From Bursaphelenchus xylophilus (lineage: Eukaryota; Nematoda; Chromadorea; Rhabditida; Aphelenchoididae), in contig CAJFCV020000005.1 of NCBI GenBank assembly GCA_904066235.2, positions 3,095,501 to 3,159,500 on the forward strand: 64,000 bases of DNA. The letters run 5' to 3'. How positions within the stretch are numbered: the first letter of the stretch is position 1; each line of letters starts with the position of its first letter. The notes below the pieces were generated by a model. That model was not told the DNA's origin. It saw only the letters and a list, made by a program, of their open reading frames with translations, and did no database searches. The position numbers and the translations under genes were made by a program. This document shows, in pieces, positions 10,553-21,979 of this stretch.

Positions 10553-10994
10553 AATCTAAAAGTTTGAGAGGTTTGACATGTGATTTGTCAAAAAATAAAG
10601 CGAGATAACTTCAAAGTATCCATCGTGACCTAGAAACAAATGGAAAAAGTAAAAGAAAACTCACACAATTGCTATTTCTACTCGGATAATGTTAGAATGG
10701 CACGGCGGACGGTCGTGGATGAGAGGGGCATGCTTTATGCTGTTTAGCACGTCAAAACGAGGACAAAACGAAAAAATTTTGTTGTAATTTGGGCGCAGCT
10801 CGCGGCTTGGGATAAAGTGGATTTTATACTTTCAAAAAATTATAAAAAAAGGATTACTGTATGTTACAGCACGAATTGACGTTCTGTAGCTTGATTTGAG
10901 GGTCCAAATACCCTCAAATAACCAAATTCCAGCTATATTTCCAACAAAATTTTGCATCATATCAAGTACGAGATCGGAAAGTTTATTTGGTCTG

Positions 10995-12630
10995 CTATAA
11001 ATCAACATTTGGCAGTTCAGCCTCATCGTCGATGGTCTCCACGTCCTCTGTCTCATAGACTTTGCATTCATCGTCCTTTATGGCCACGTGTTTGACGGAT
11101 TTATTACTGTGAGTTTCGCCTCGAGGACCTTCTTCATGCCGTGACGGCATTTCGAAATTTTCGGGGTAAGTGGCCTCCTCCTGACTGATTTTCAAATCCA
11201 AACTTCCGAGGTTCTGAAATCAACCGATTCTTCAAATTCAAGCCGCTCTCGCGGTGATAATTTTCAAAATCAAGTTTTCGTGGCGGGACCCAAACTCGTT
11301 ACCAATGAAAGAGAAGATAATGCTGAAAAATGGAGAAAACGGTACCTTGAGTTTCGTCACGTCGCAGATAGTCTCTGCTTCTTCATCTTGGCCTTCGGCA
11401 CCCTTTGCCTTCTGATCTTTTTTCTCACCTTCTGCCTTGTTCTCGATATGACCGACTTTGGGCTCCTTGCTGAAAAAGAAAGTGGGTAAATTTTAATCGA
11501 AAAACAATTTACTGGCTCTACAAGTCTCATGGTATCATAATCCAACTTAATATTTTTGAAAATTTAGTTTGAAAATCCAAAAATCCTTAAAATTCGACAA
11601 AAATCCCCGGAAAAATTCGTAATTTTCAAAATTTTTCTAAAATTTTAGTCCTTTAGGTCCCATGACATCATAATCCAACCAAATTTCTTTGAAAATTTGG
11701 TTTGAAGATTGAAAAATCCCCAAAATTCTCACCCTTTCTTGTCTTTCTCGTCGGGTTTCATGGGATCCTCGACCTTTTCGATTTTTACCTTCGGTGGATC
11801 TTTCAATTGCTCCGCACTACTTCTCACAGGTGCCAACGGCTTGGCCGTTTGGACGTTCAAGTGTTCGGAGCTAGCGGGAATCGGTCTTATCTTGTCCTGA
11901 ACTCAAAAATTATTGGCCATAAAGTCATCAGATTTTTTAATTTGACACTAGGGGCAGATATCTCCGGAGTTGGACGATTGGGGAAACCGAAAAGTATAAT
12001 ATTATTTTTCTTCGATGCAAGTATGAAATTAGGATAATCGAGGGTGCTGATTTCAAAAATGACATCCATTTTTTGATTGTTACTTTTTTCCTTAAGTAGT
12101 ACTGTAAAGTAGTAATTTTTGAATTTTTTTCTGAAATACTCGCTTTGGGTGGTTTCGACGGTGCTGATTTCGAAAATCTTTTTCATTTTTTCTGATTTGA
12201 AAGCAGCACCATCGAAAACCCACAAATCGAGTTTTTGTAAAAAAAATTCAAAAAACTACTACTTTACAGTACTACGTAAGGAAAGAAGTAACCATCAAAA
12301 AAATGAATGTCATTTTCGAAATCACCACCCTCGATCATCCTAATTGCTTCACTTGCATCAAAGCAAAATAATTCTTTTCGGTTTCCCCAATCGTCCAGTT
12401 TCACATATTTCATCTAATCATCTCACCTTGTTAGCCAAACTCGGCGACGAACGCTCGAGTTTCCCTTCGCTGGTCTTGCCCTTCAACGCCGCGATTTGAC
12501 TCCGCTCCAGCACCATCGGCCGACTCATCCTCGACTTTGATTTGGACTTGGAATGACCCTTTCCACCACACAAAAAAAGCAGAATCGAGATGAGCAGCCA
12601 TGCGTGCACCACGGCCACAACACACCACAT
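10995..12630 (-). CDS. Unrecognised single-pass membrane protein with charged tail
   Basis: Four exons in transcript order, 12630-12427, 11896-11733, 11469-11346 and 11213-10995, joining in frame to 236 residues. I do not recognise the family. Residues 1-24 (MWCVVAVVHAWLLISILLFL...) form one hydrophobic segment, either a signal anchor or a signal peptide. A Lys/Ser-rich stretch (HSKSKSKSR) follows, then a long low-complexity region rich in Lys and Glu, and an acidic C-terminus (ETEDVETIDDEAELPNVDL). The ATG at 12630 is chosen as the first in-frame ATG; the frame stays open upstream without another ATG nearby. The donor of exon 3 is weak (GTACCG). A family A element sits in intron 1. Function unknown. 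Confidence 0.65.
11966..12402. mobile_element. Family A MITE in an intron of the membrane-protein gene
   Basis: A full-length palindromic copy. The left end is GGAGTTGGACGATTGGGG and the right end is CCCCAATCGTCCAGTTTC. The two arms read TGCAAGTATGAAATTAGG and its near inverse. It lies within the intron 11897-12426 and takes up most of it. Confidence 0.85.
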
Positions 12631-12879
12631 CTCCGCAATTCTAGGCCAACAATGGAAAAGCAGGGCCAGTCCTAGCACTCGGTGATCACCAAACGTCGTC
12701 GCCCTTGACACGTTAATGGGATCGTCGATGAAGAGGAGGCAGGAAACAGTGGCAGCGAGACCAAATCGACCGCCACTTTGATAGGGAGAATTGAGAATGT
12801 GAACGGTCCCAATGATCCCCGAATGAGGAAAATTTACGGATTTTATTCAAATTTTGCGCTTAAGTACGTGAGAAGTTTT

Positions 12880-13090
12880 TCATCCGGGAAGTATCAAAAA
12901 TGTGGTAGAATGCCTCCCTCTCCAAATGAAAAACTCCTTCTTGAAGGGCTTTTTTTCCTCACAAAAAAGAGCGAGCGCGCTTTTGAAATCGGAGTTTTTT
13001 CACTTGGAGAGGGAGGCATTTTGCCATATTTTTTGATGCTTCCTGGACGCAAAATGATACGTTTTTTGCAACTGGATCAGGTCCCCACTG
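12880..13090. mobile_element. Family B MITE, left end truncated
   Basis: Begins inside the element at CATCCGGGAAGTATCAAAAA; the outer 35 or so bases of the left terminus are missing. The right end is intact (GGATCAGGTCCCCACTG followed by TA). It is intergenic, between the charged membrane-protein gene and the sqd-1 gene. Confidence 0.8.
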
Positions 13091-13678
13091 TACTAGGTAA
13101 TGTTCCAATAAAAATATTTCAAAAAATAAAACTAAATTCCCTCCTACAATCTATTTTCAACTGATAAAAAATTCCAAATATAACATTTCAACCTTTACTT
13201 TGAAAAATGGACAATAGCCAACAACAAGGAGGGGGGAGGGGGTGAAAAAAAGTTATTCGACAGAAAAAATATCAAGGATTTAGCGAAAAAGTGGGGTTTT
13301 AGAAGAACGGAGGATAATCAAACAATAACTAAAAAAAGGTAAAATATTTTCTTGAGGTGGTTTCTCGAGTTCCCAAGTAAATTTTGAGGGAGGGCAAAAA
13401 AGATTCGAAAATTTTTGAATAAAAAAGAGGGGGAATTGGAGAGGAGGGCACCGCTTTTTCTTCCAACTAACTGCAAAAGAAAGAAATAAACTCTGGTTTT
13501 GGAAGTGGTGATTGTGCACTAGCACACAACCGTGTATCGAAATGGTGGGTTGCACAGAGACGCGGAACAAGCATGGGGAAGAGAAAAAAGATCGGTGAAC
13601 AAAGACGACTTCTCAATGCTTCTTTCGCGCCGCTTGGTGTTGTTGTTGGTGTCCAAAGGTAGCCAGTTTATTGACCTT

Positions 13679-14803
13679 TTAATATTGAGCCTGCTGGTAG
13701 CGCTGACCCTGCGGGACGGCGCCGTTTGTGGGCTGACCGCGTTGGGCTGTGTTCCCGTTCTGGGGGTACTCGTAGCCGGAGGCAGCTAAAGGTTGGAATT
13801 AGTCTTTTCAAACGCCGTCCTTACTTCCGTAGCCGGGATAGGCCTGGTTCTGACCTTGATAGAAGTTGTTGCTGGAGTACCAATCACCCCAGCCGCCGGT
13901 TCCGGTGGCGGCACCTTGAGAGGGAGCGCCGTATGGGACGGCTCCCATCTGGTTCCATCCACCGTTAAACCAGGGGCCGGCGCTGTGAACGGGCAGTCCT
14001 TGGGGGCGCATACCACCACCGAAAGCACCGCGAGGACCACCAGCCATTGGGGAACGGAAGTTGTTGAAACGACGGTTCTGGGGAACGGCCTTCTTCACAT
14101 CACACTGAAAAATGACATCGTTTAGCTAGAATATAATTCAAAGGGAACTCAATGCTGTCCTAACTCCTCAGACCTTTTTATTGGCAAAAGTCTTAAACTG
14201 AGACTTCATCTATCTAAACCGACAACAAAAAGAAAACAAACTCACCTCACGTTCGCTGAAACTCTGCTTTGGCACAGCCGCAGCGCGGTCAGCGGCCTCC
14301 TCCTCTTCGAAAACAATGAAGGCAAAGTTACGACGGTTCTTGGTCTGCTTGTCAAAAGGCCATTCGATGTCCTCGACCTTTCCGTATTGTTCAAAGTGCT
14401 TTCTGAGCTCATCTTCAGGATGATCGGCTGGGAGTCCGCCGACAAAGACCTTCTTGTTTTCGCGAGACTTGGCCGGTTTCACTTCGCATTGTTTCCCCTT
14501 GATGTTTTGTTCGCGTTGATGGAGGGCAGCCTTGCAAGCTTCGGCGGTGGCGAATTCCACAAATGCGAAGCCACGAGAGCGTCCGGTGGAGCGGTCGATC
14601 TTGACCTGAGCTTGAGTCACTTCTCCGTACTGTTGGAAGTATTGTTGAAGGTCCTCATTGCCAACTTCGGCCGAAATGCCGCCAACAAAGATCTTTCTAA
14701 ACCACGAAAATCAGACCAAGAATGCAACAGCCTACCTGTCTTCGGCTCCTTTTTGTTTTCCTGGGTCACCACCGTTGCCAACCTCAAGTTGTTCGCTTCC
14801 CAT
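13679..14803 (-). CDS. sqd-1: SQD-1/hnRNP A/B-type RNA-binding protein with two RRMs
   Basis: Four exons in transcript order, 14803-14736, 14696-14246, 14104-13825 and 13785-13679, joining to 301 residues. It is an hnRNP of the Drosophila Squid/AUF1 group that binds mRNA in nucleus and cytoplasm. RRM1 starts at RKIFVGGISAEVGNEDLQQ with RNP1 RSRGFAFVEF. RRM2 has RNP2 KKVFVGGLP and RNP1 RRNFAFIVFE. The C-terminal third is a low-complexity Gly/Asn/Gln/Tyr/Pro domain (for example WYSSNNFYQGQNQAYPGYG), as in phase-separating hnRNPs. The final residues are rich in Gln and Tyr. The gene symbol rests on this architecture and on my recall of the C. elegans gene. Exon 1 is short (22 codons) and the 5' flank is long, suggesting further 5'UTR exons. 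Confidence 0.9.
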
Positions 14804-16137
14804 AGTTAATTTAACGACGAGAGAGTCAGTTGAGAAAGGTTAAGAAAAAAGTTGAGTAGTAGTTGAGTTGAGAAAAAGAACAGGTCCACACCTTCTCTTA
14901 CAAAACCGTTACAAAATGGGGGGCGTTTACGAAAACAGTTTAGTATAACGGCCACAAAACAGTTAGACAGAAATACTTATTACCAGGGGGCTTACAACAG
15001 AATTACAGAATATTAGGCCAAAGATCTTACAAAAGGGTAATTAGAAAACGTCTATCTAAAAAAACCCTGAAATGCAAAAAATTAGTGAAGAATAACATCG
15101 AAAACCGCGAGAGAATCACGTTCAATAACAACGATTGTTGTCAAAAATCGATCACTGCATAACATAATACTCATTAAAAGTTAGCGAGAGGAGAAGGAAC
15201 GCTCTAATCGGGTTGCAGAGAAAGGCGTCTCATCCGCTCTTCTCTCAGCGGAAGAGAAAAAGAGACACGGGGAGATGGCACTGAGTGGGCAGTCGGGCAT
15301 TATCTTTAGCGTCCCTTCTCCTCTTTACCTATTCTTCCCGATCGCCATAACACAAATTATATAACGGAAAATGGGCAAAGGTTATCAAATGGCCTAAAGT
15401 AATATAAATCTATAATCCGCTCGAAACACACTCAAAATCAGTCGTTTTTGGCGTGCAAGAACGACAAACCAACTGCTCGGAGATCACACACTGCCCAATC
15501 GACATATTCGATATCAAATTTATATTATCCTAGGTTTAGCACCTCCAATCGCGCCGAAAATTAAAAATTATTGCACCTACAATTAATTAAAACTCTCCTA
15601 AAACTAATAAACATAAATGTACCGAAAATCTGCAGGTAGACCGTCCAAAACAAGCCGTCAAATTGCGCCTCCAACCCCTAAAACTCGACGCTTTCGCGGC
15701 CTAAAAACAAGAAAATCGTCTGATCCATAGGTCGGAGCGAAGAAAACATGGGACGTACACCTCGTCAGAGACGCACCACGTCCGTTGCGCTGCAGCAGAA
15801 TGGGGTCGCACCAGCAGGGGAAAAGGCAGTCGACTTGGCGTTCTTCCATCTCGCTCTCTTTTCCGCCAAAACCATAAAAAAAAGTATTTTGTTTTGTGCC
15901 TTTTTCGTGCCGGGACCCGACTCGCTTTGAACAAGCAAGTGCGCGAACTCAAATTCGCGCTGTCATACTCTATAAATAGCAATGTAAGTCCATGGACCAC
16001 CTTCTATGCCCATTTTCTACCCTCTGAATCATCAAAATCCAAGTTAATTCAACTCCAGACCTCTAATATCAAGTGCAATATAAAAATTTCAATTTTAAAA
16101 GTCTTTAATAACAACCATCACCAAAATCAACAATATA
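14804..16137. other. Intergenic region upstream of sqd-1
   Basis: I found no exon chain here. There are pyrimidine-rich tracts and a GC-richer block around 15180-15310 (GAGAGGAGAAGGAACGC, ATCCGCTCTTCTCTC) that may be promoter or 5'UTR of the sqd-1 gene. Open frames at 15658-16307 overlap on both strands and have no recognisable motif. The 3' flank of the TRM13 gene starts just below 16138. Confidence 0.4.
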
Positions 16138-17649
16138 CTACTCGTTCCGCTTCTTCCCCACAATTAATAAGTTCTCCGGGGAGACCCTTCTGTCCACATA
16201 TTGAATTAATTCAACGTCGAAACCGGCTGATCGTAAATATTCCACTCGAGCGTACTCCAAGATCCTCTTGGCCCTCACTCCCAGCTCTTCTCTCTCGTCA
16301 TCACTAAAGACTGAAGGTCACAAATAATGAGGACTTACGTTTTATCCGTGCTTGCGCCTTCTTTGTTTTCGAATCCGCAACAATTCCAAGTGGAGACATG
16401 CCGGAGGGCGGAGAATTGGGAATCTGAGGTGATTCCGTGTTCTTTTAGGAATTCATTGCCCACGAACTGAAAGAATAGAGCATTTAGAGTGTTTCAGGAT
16501 GAAAAACTATTATAATGCGACATCTTAACTTTTCGAAATTCTAAATTTTTCTACCTGACACCTACTACAACATCCTCACCTCTTCCTTGACGCATTTATG
16601 ATGACAACATGGTGCCAAAGCAAATCCAGTGAGCCTTAGTCCCTCCTTCTCTCCATTCAACAAACATCTTATACCGTAATCCGTCGCTGCTCCACAAAAG
16701 TGCTTACAAACTGCGACAACACTATTTGACTCTTGCAGAGACGGAACTTGGCCAAGTTTTAGATGCTCTACAGAACATCTGAGCCTCTCAATTTGCAATG
16801 AATCGTCTTCTTTGATGGCTTTTCTATCGAATTTGTTTCTTGCTCCCATTCGATCAACCAGAAGGTACTTGGTTTTCGGGAATTTCTTGCTCATCCAGTA
16901 AACAAGTCGAGCTTTTCCGCTTCCCAAGTCAATCAGGCATTCGGAATCTACATTCTCAAGAAGCGAATGCCTTGATAAGCAGCCTGCAACAACTCTACAT
17001 AATTTTTCCATCTCTTCTACGATCTTTAATCTAAAATCCGACAAAAAATATAAATCCTTACCAATGATGGAATCGATTTGTCGTAAATGCAACTTCTTTT
17101 TGTCATTCAAAACATCAGCAGCCTCACGGATGTCCTCGTATTGGAAATCGGGGTCTATAGGCACTTCAAAACATTCTTTGATTTCATTGTAAATTTCATT
17201 CACCTTTTTGATAACCTCGCCCACTTCAGCCGCTGTTGGTCTGACAAATTCGGGGGTCAATGACGACTTTATCGACTGGTTAACGAATTCCTCAAGCCAA
17301 GGATGTTCTTGAATACGTGAATTACACTTTGTTAGATGTTGATCTAATTCAGATGTTAGAACTGTGTGTTTCGGGTCGTTAGGGCAAGGAATTCGATCCT
17401 AAAATAGGAAATCTTGTTGAGATAACCTTCAAAGCATTTGGATTCACTCAGATCGGTGTTATTTTAACCATATTTTCTTTTCAAAGACCCTCATCTTTTT
17501 CTAGATATCAAAAAAGTCAAGTATAATATAAAACATACCAAATTATCCGGATCATGAACCATGTGCTCTCCGCAGAATCGTTTCCCCGACTTTCGAAGCA
17601 TTCGGCATTTCCTCTTCTTCTTTGGCAAGATGTATTCACAACGTTCCAT
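16138..17649 (-). CDS. tRNA (position 4) 2'-O-methyltransferase, TRM13 family
   Basis: Four exons in transcript order, 17649-17539, 17398-16580, 16466-16339 and 16303-16138, joining in frame to 407 residues. TRM13/TRMT13 methylates the 2'-OH of nucleotide 4 in tRNA acceptor stems. The N-terminus holds the TRM13-type CCCH zinc finger (MERCEYILPKKKRKCRMLRK, then CGEH). A second Cys/His element follows the first intron (CPNDPKHTV...HLTKC). The SAM site is LIDLGSGKARLVYWMSKKF with LVDRMGARNKFD. Conserved Cys/His blocks are CKHFCGAATDYGIRC and LAPCCHHKC. The start ATG at 17649 places Met directly before the finger. A possible 31-base intron at 17061-17031 was considered, but reading through keeps the frame, so it is treated as exon. 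Confidence 0.92.
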
Positions 17650-18567
17650 GGGGAATAAATTATTCTTGTTGAGGAATCTTCTCAAGAAAACAAAAAAAAT
17701 GTTCTAAACTACCTAATCACCAATAAATGGCATCTCCAACATGGCGAATTTTTATCGTCAACTAGAAAAAGAATAAATTGCAGAATGCCACATTTTTTCA
17801 TCCTATGTTTTCGCGGCGGGACGCGAGAATATCGCAGGAACAATTGCGACAGCTGGCACAGCACATCGTTCTTTCGTAATTGGAAAATGTTTTTTTAACG
17901 GGGCGGCGCTATTATTGATTGAAAAAAGAGGGAAGAAGCGCCGAAAATTCTAATTTACCACAACCTAATTTACGCAAAAACCATCGGCACACATACTCAT
18001 TGAATGATATTTTCTGAAATTTCGATGGACTAAGCTCCTTTAAGAATCAACATGACACCTGTTATCATCTTAGCCTTTCCATATTCATCTAAAACATCAT
18101 GGGTGTTTCAGTTAAAGATTCGGTCATATCTCGCAGTTCCAACGAAACTTGGGTATACCCGATATGCCAGTTGATGCGGAAGAATCCAGAGAAAATATGT
18201 GTTCAGTTTCAGAATTTTCTGTACGCGAATTTTTTTTCAATTCCCGGATTATGTTATACTAAGAGGTGGTATCGCCGAATATCAGATTAATAAGATTATT
18301 AGTATTGTTGACGCTCCTTAAATATATATTCATGTATTTTTTGTTAAATATGATGCTATTTATGCTGTTACACATCACTTTATGCATGTGGCCACAACAA
18401 AAGGAAAATTATAAAAAATGCACAATGCCACATTTTTTTGGCAAAAAATGTTTTTGTGGTGCAACCGGCAAAAATTTTTAGCTTCGCAAGCCAAAAAAAA
18501 TTTTAAAGCATTACGCCAAAAGCTTGTTTTTCGTGGCGATACAAACCGTAATTAGCAGAAAAAAACG

Positions 18568-18936
18568 ACGTGCACAGTGCGAAACTCACTCAAACCCGAG
18601 CACTGTGCGACAACAACTTCTCTGAATGCACTGTGCACATTTCTCCCCATTTTCGAGGGTTTGGGAAAAAGGTCTCATTTTTCGAAAAAGAGAACGGTGC
18701 AAACCTGTCGCGCCAATCGCACAGTGCAGATGATTTTTGTCGCACATTTCGCATTACGAAACCCACAGGAAGGACTCGGATTGGTTCACGCACAGTGCAA
18801 TTGAGTGCGTTGTTCTTGCGCAGTCGTAATTGTTTTGAAAGTTTGCCTCTCGCTGACCCGGCGGTTGCACGGTGCGGGCAAATTTTGGGTTTTGCACTGT
18901 GCTGCGGGAATTTGGATGAGTGCACGGTGCGATGGT
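18568..18936. repeat. Cluster of palindromic GCACNGTGC motifs
   Basis: About 370 bases hold at least eight copies of the nonamer GCAC(A/T/G)GTGC or one-base variants: near 18570, 18598, 18629, 18719, 18790, 18867, 18893 and 18920. The surrounding sequence is otherwise unlike the AT-rich neighbourhood and is not an evident exon. The motif is self-complementary apart from its centre, as expected for a dimeric DNA-binding protein. A second, smaller cluster lies at 27568-27652. Most of the remaining 17650-19438 interval is AT-rich, with nothing recognised. Confidence 0.6.
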
Positions 18937-19438
18937 GTTTCTTTGTTGTTGTTGGTTTGGGAAAATGAGTTTTATTTGTGGAAAGGGGCAGGGAAAAGTG
19001 TGAAATTTGTGGTATACGTAAATCAAGGGTGTGGTAAGAGGGGATCAACAATTTTTTTACGGAATCTAAAAATTTTGAGATTTTTATGGGCAAAAAATGT
19101 CGTGAAGACTGTGAAAGTGATTTTTACGTATTTCTTTTGTTTTTTAGTGCTTCCTCATGCATTACAAAAATTACTGAATACTTTATTTTTGCGTATTTAA
19201 AATAAAATACGCATTTTTTCCTAATTATTGGTGGACTTGAACATTTCCTTTTCAAAATATGAAATCAGGACTTTTGCTGTTACAGTTCAGCCTCCCTTCC
19301 TATACAGCTGAATAAATAAACCTCCACAACGATGTAGAACAAGTGGACTACATGGACGGAAGCAAATTCTGCGATTTATTATTATAAAAATTTTTCTAAA
19401 TTCTTTATTATAAAATTTTTATCCCCTATTTCAAGCGA

Positions 19439-21619
19439 ATGTTTGAAGTCAAAGCGATAATTTTTTCTCTATTGATAGTGCTCGTCATCTGCATGCATTA
19501 CGATGCGAAATATGACGTTGTTGGCGGTCTTAGAGATCAATTCCAGTTGGCCATTCTGGAGAATGCACGGGGGTCGGTGATACGGTTCAATAAAAGTGAT
19601 CATCCAATCTTGAAGGTAATCAATAGACAAGAATAAAAGAGCTTGATGCTTGTATTCCAATGAAATTTTTTGTAAAAAGTTTGTTCACAAAATTTCATCT
19701 ACAGCATGACTGGAAGTACCCCAAGTGCGATGCTCAGATTTTCTTTAAATTTTGTACACACGTCGGGCATGGACCAAATATATATTCCTGAAAGTTTTAG
19801 CTCGCGCTTTACAGGCGCTGCCGAGATATATATATCTTTGCCGCCGAGAGAGTGCACTAAACGTGGAGAGCGGTCAGAGAGAAAAACACTTTTTGGCCAT
19901 AACTTTTGCTGGTTTCGCGCGGAAAAAATTCTTCTTTTACGGTAGAAATATGTATGAAACTTTTCGTCCGAAATTCGGCAAAAAGTCTCATATTTTCGCC
20001 GACTTTCGATTAAAAAATCTCGGTTGTTTCTGCAAAGCGCGAGCCAGGATTCTCGAATATACTTTAGAAAAAAATTATTCTAAATTTGTGCCAAGTTTTA
20101 TCAAAATGTGAACGTCGCACTTGAGGTACTTCCCCTGTAAGATGACTTTATTTCTAGGCCTCGTTCAAATTCAACCTCGCATTCTGTCTTCCGTCCCATG
20201 TCCATTCGGATTTGCTTACCGCCCTCGCATGCTATCTTCATGATAACATCGATTTTGATATAAATAATCGGAAGATAGAGACAGAACGAGATGAAAACAG
20301 CTTTTGCCGATTCCGCAACGAGTTCGAGTCGTTGGAGGCGCTCAACAGTGTGTTTCCGAAGAGGAAGCTCAGAGTTGTGACAGTCATTGATGATCCGTTG
20401 GATCGATTTGTGGTGTCTTACGTGGACCGATGCTTGAGGTGAGGATTTGGGGTCAGAAATGGGTCATATTGATTACAGTGGGGGACCTGATCCAGTGCCA
20501 AAAAACGTACCAGTTTGCATCCAGGAAGCATCAAACACTGTGGCAAAATACCTCCCTCTCCAAGTGAAAAAACCCAGATTTCAAAAGCGCGCCCGCTCTT
20601 TTTGTGATGGAAAGGGCGCGCCCTTCAAAGCGAAGTTTTTTTCGCTTGGAGAGGGAAGCATTTTGCCACATTTTTGATACTTGCCGGATGCAAAATGGTA
20701 CGTTTTTTGCCACTGGATCAGGTCCACTGTATGTGTTCAAACTCTCTATAACGAAGTGCTAGGAGTCAAAACATTAATTTTTTATGTAAGAGCTTCGTTC
20801 TAGGCAGGTTCGTTATGCCCTAAAATTGAGTCATCGTCCCATAAATTGTTCGCTGTAGGTCATTTTCGTTGTTCTGGACTTTGTTATACAGGGTTCCGTT
20901 ATATTTTCAAGAAGTGTAATCATTGATAAAGGTAATGTTTTAGTGAGTTCCCAGATAACGCAACTCGTCGCTGCTTTGGATGCAAAGAAGATCTTGAGTG
21001 CTTCTTGACAAGGCTTCATAATAGGACAATCATGCACACTCAGGGGCAGCAATTTCTAAATTACAACTATGTGCGGCAGTTCTTCCCACAGAGCTTGTAA
21101 GTGTTATTTGCAAGCAGAGTAAATACGACTTGTTCAACGTGCGGCTCTATCAAATTTTCTTAAGATTTCACATAGTGTATGTTGTGCTCGGAAAAAATTT
21201 TTTTGACCAAAATTAAGATCTGAGCGTCACACTATGAGCATATTATATAAATTGCATCCGAATGTATTATGGCTACAGATTATTTTCATCTTTATTTTAG
21301 AAACTGTAACTTCAACACCTCCTTAACAAACTATATCTTTATCAACTCCTTTCTGGACCCCTCATCTGACTGGATAACCAATTTAACAACTGAACTTGGA
21401 CTGATTTTGCAGCTTCAAAATGTTACCGATCCCATTGCAGAAGTTGCCATGAAAAGTGTAAAACTTTCACTTCAAAAAGAGATGGAGCGAAATCAGAACT
21501 ACACAGATGTGAAATCGTCAATTCTTCGCAGTCCATGGGTTCTGCAGAGGTTTATTCAGATCTATCATCGCGACTATGCAACGTACAATTTACCGTTTCC
21601 ACAGTTTCGGTTTGACTAG
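19439..21619 (+). CDS. Nematode carbohydrate sulfotransferase-like protein (Sulfotransfer_2 type)
   Basis: Four exons, 19439-19615, 20158-20438, 20944-21096 and 21301-21619, joining in frame to 309 residues. The N-terminus is a type II signal anchor (ALLS-like stretch IIFSLLIVLVICMHY, residues 7-21), so the protein should face the Golgi lumen and transfer sulfate from PAPS to glycans. The 3'-phosphate binding region resembles 'RDPLxRFVSGYVDKC' and here reads VIDDPLDRFVVSYVDRCLR. It is followed by the family's Cys-rich segment CFGCKEDLECFLTRLH and by HTQGQQFLNYN. Several Asn-X-Ser/Thr sites are present. The Arg of RDP is Asp here, which could lower activity. The usual 5'-PSB motif near the N-terminus is not obvious, so this may be a degenerate paralog. 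Intron 1 contains a family C element and intron 2 a family B element. Confidence 0.75.
19702..20137. mobile_element. Family C element in sulfotransferase intron 1
   Basis: The left end reads CAGCATGACTGGAAGTACCC then CAAGTGCGATGCTCAGATTT. The right end is its inverse up to GAGGTACTTCCCCTG, followed by TAA. Internal hallmarks are AGCTCGCGCTTT, the GAGAGAGT/ACTCTCTC region and GAGCGGTCAGAGAG. The arms are imperfect inverted repeats without coding potential. Relatives lie at 23789, 40274, 46062, 48814, 50321 and 52456. Confidence 0.8.
20476..20729. mobile_element. Family B MITE in sulfotransferase intron 2
   Basis: TA-flanked copy with ends CAGTGGGGGACCTGATCCAG and CTGGATCAGGTCCACTG. The centre holds the GGCGCGCCCTTCAAA block that is shared by most copies. 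Confidence 0.85.
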
Positions 21620-21979
21620 TTTGGGGGTTAGGATATAGTGTAGGGGAAAGCCTGAGACGACATAGAAATTTTGATGAGTTTTAGGGCAAATTGAGGCTAT
21701 ATTTTTCCAGGATATATTGGGGTTTCTTAAGCCTCTACAATGTATAAATTACCGGGGTTCTGTGGTTGAAAGTTGACGAAAATTTAGCCACTTCCTTTTT
21801 ATTAGAATAGCCAGTTTTCTAATGAACCTTTGTACAATAATTGTCTTTATATTTATGATATTAATTTATTGATAGTCATTCTTTCACATCGAGATCATGA
21901 TTTTAATTTTGTACAAATTTAAAGCGGTTTTTAAAGCGAGAATACTGTACTTCCCTTTGAGATAAATCACTCAACAAAT

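Noticed and set aside
12631..12711. An upstream extension of the charged membrane-protein CDS to 12711
   Set aside because: The frame is open but begins with GTG and would put a second hydrophobic stretch before the Met at 12630. The first in-frame ATG is preferred.
17031..17061. A 31-base intron in the TRM13 gene (GTAAGG...TTTTAG)
   Set aside because: Removing 31 bases would shift the frame, and reading through keeps a continuous TRM13-like protein. The length is also below usual intron minima.
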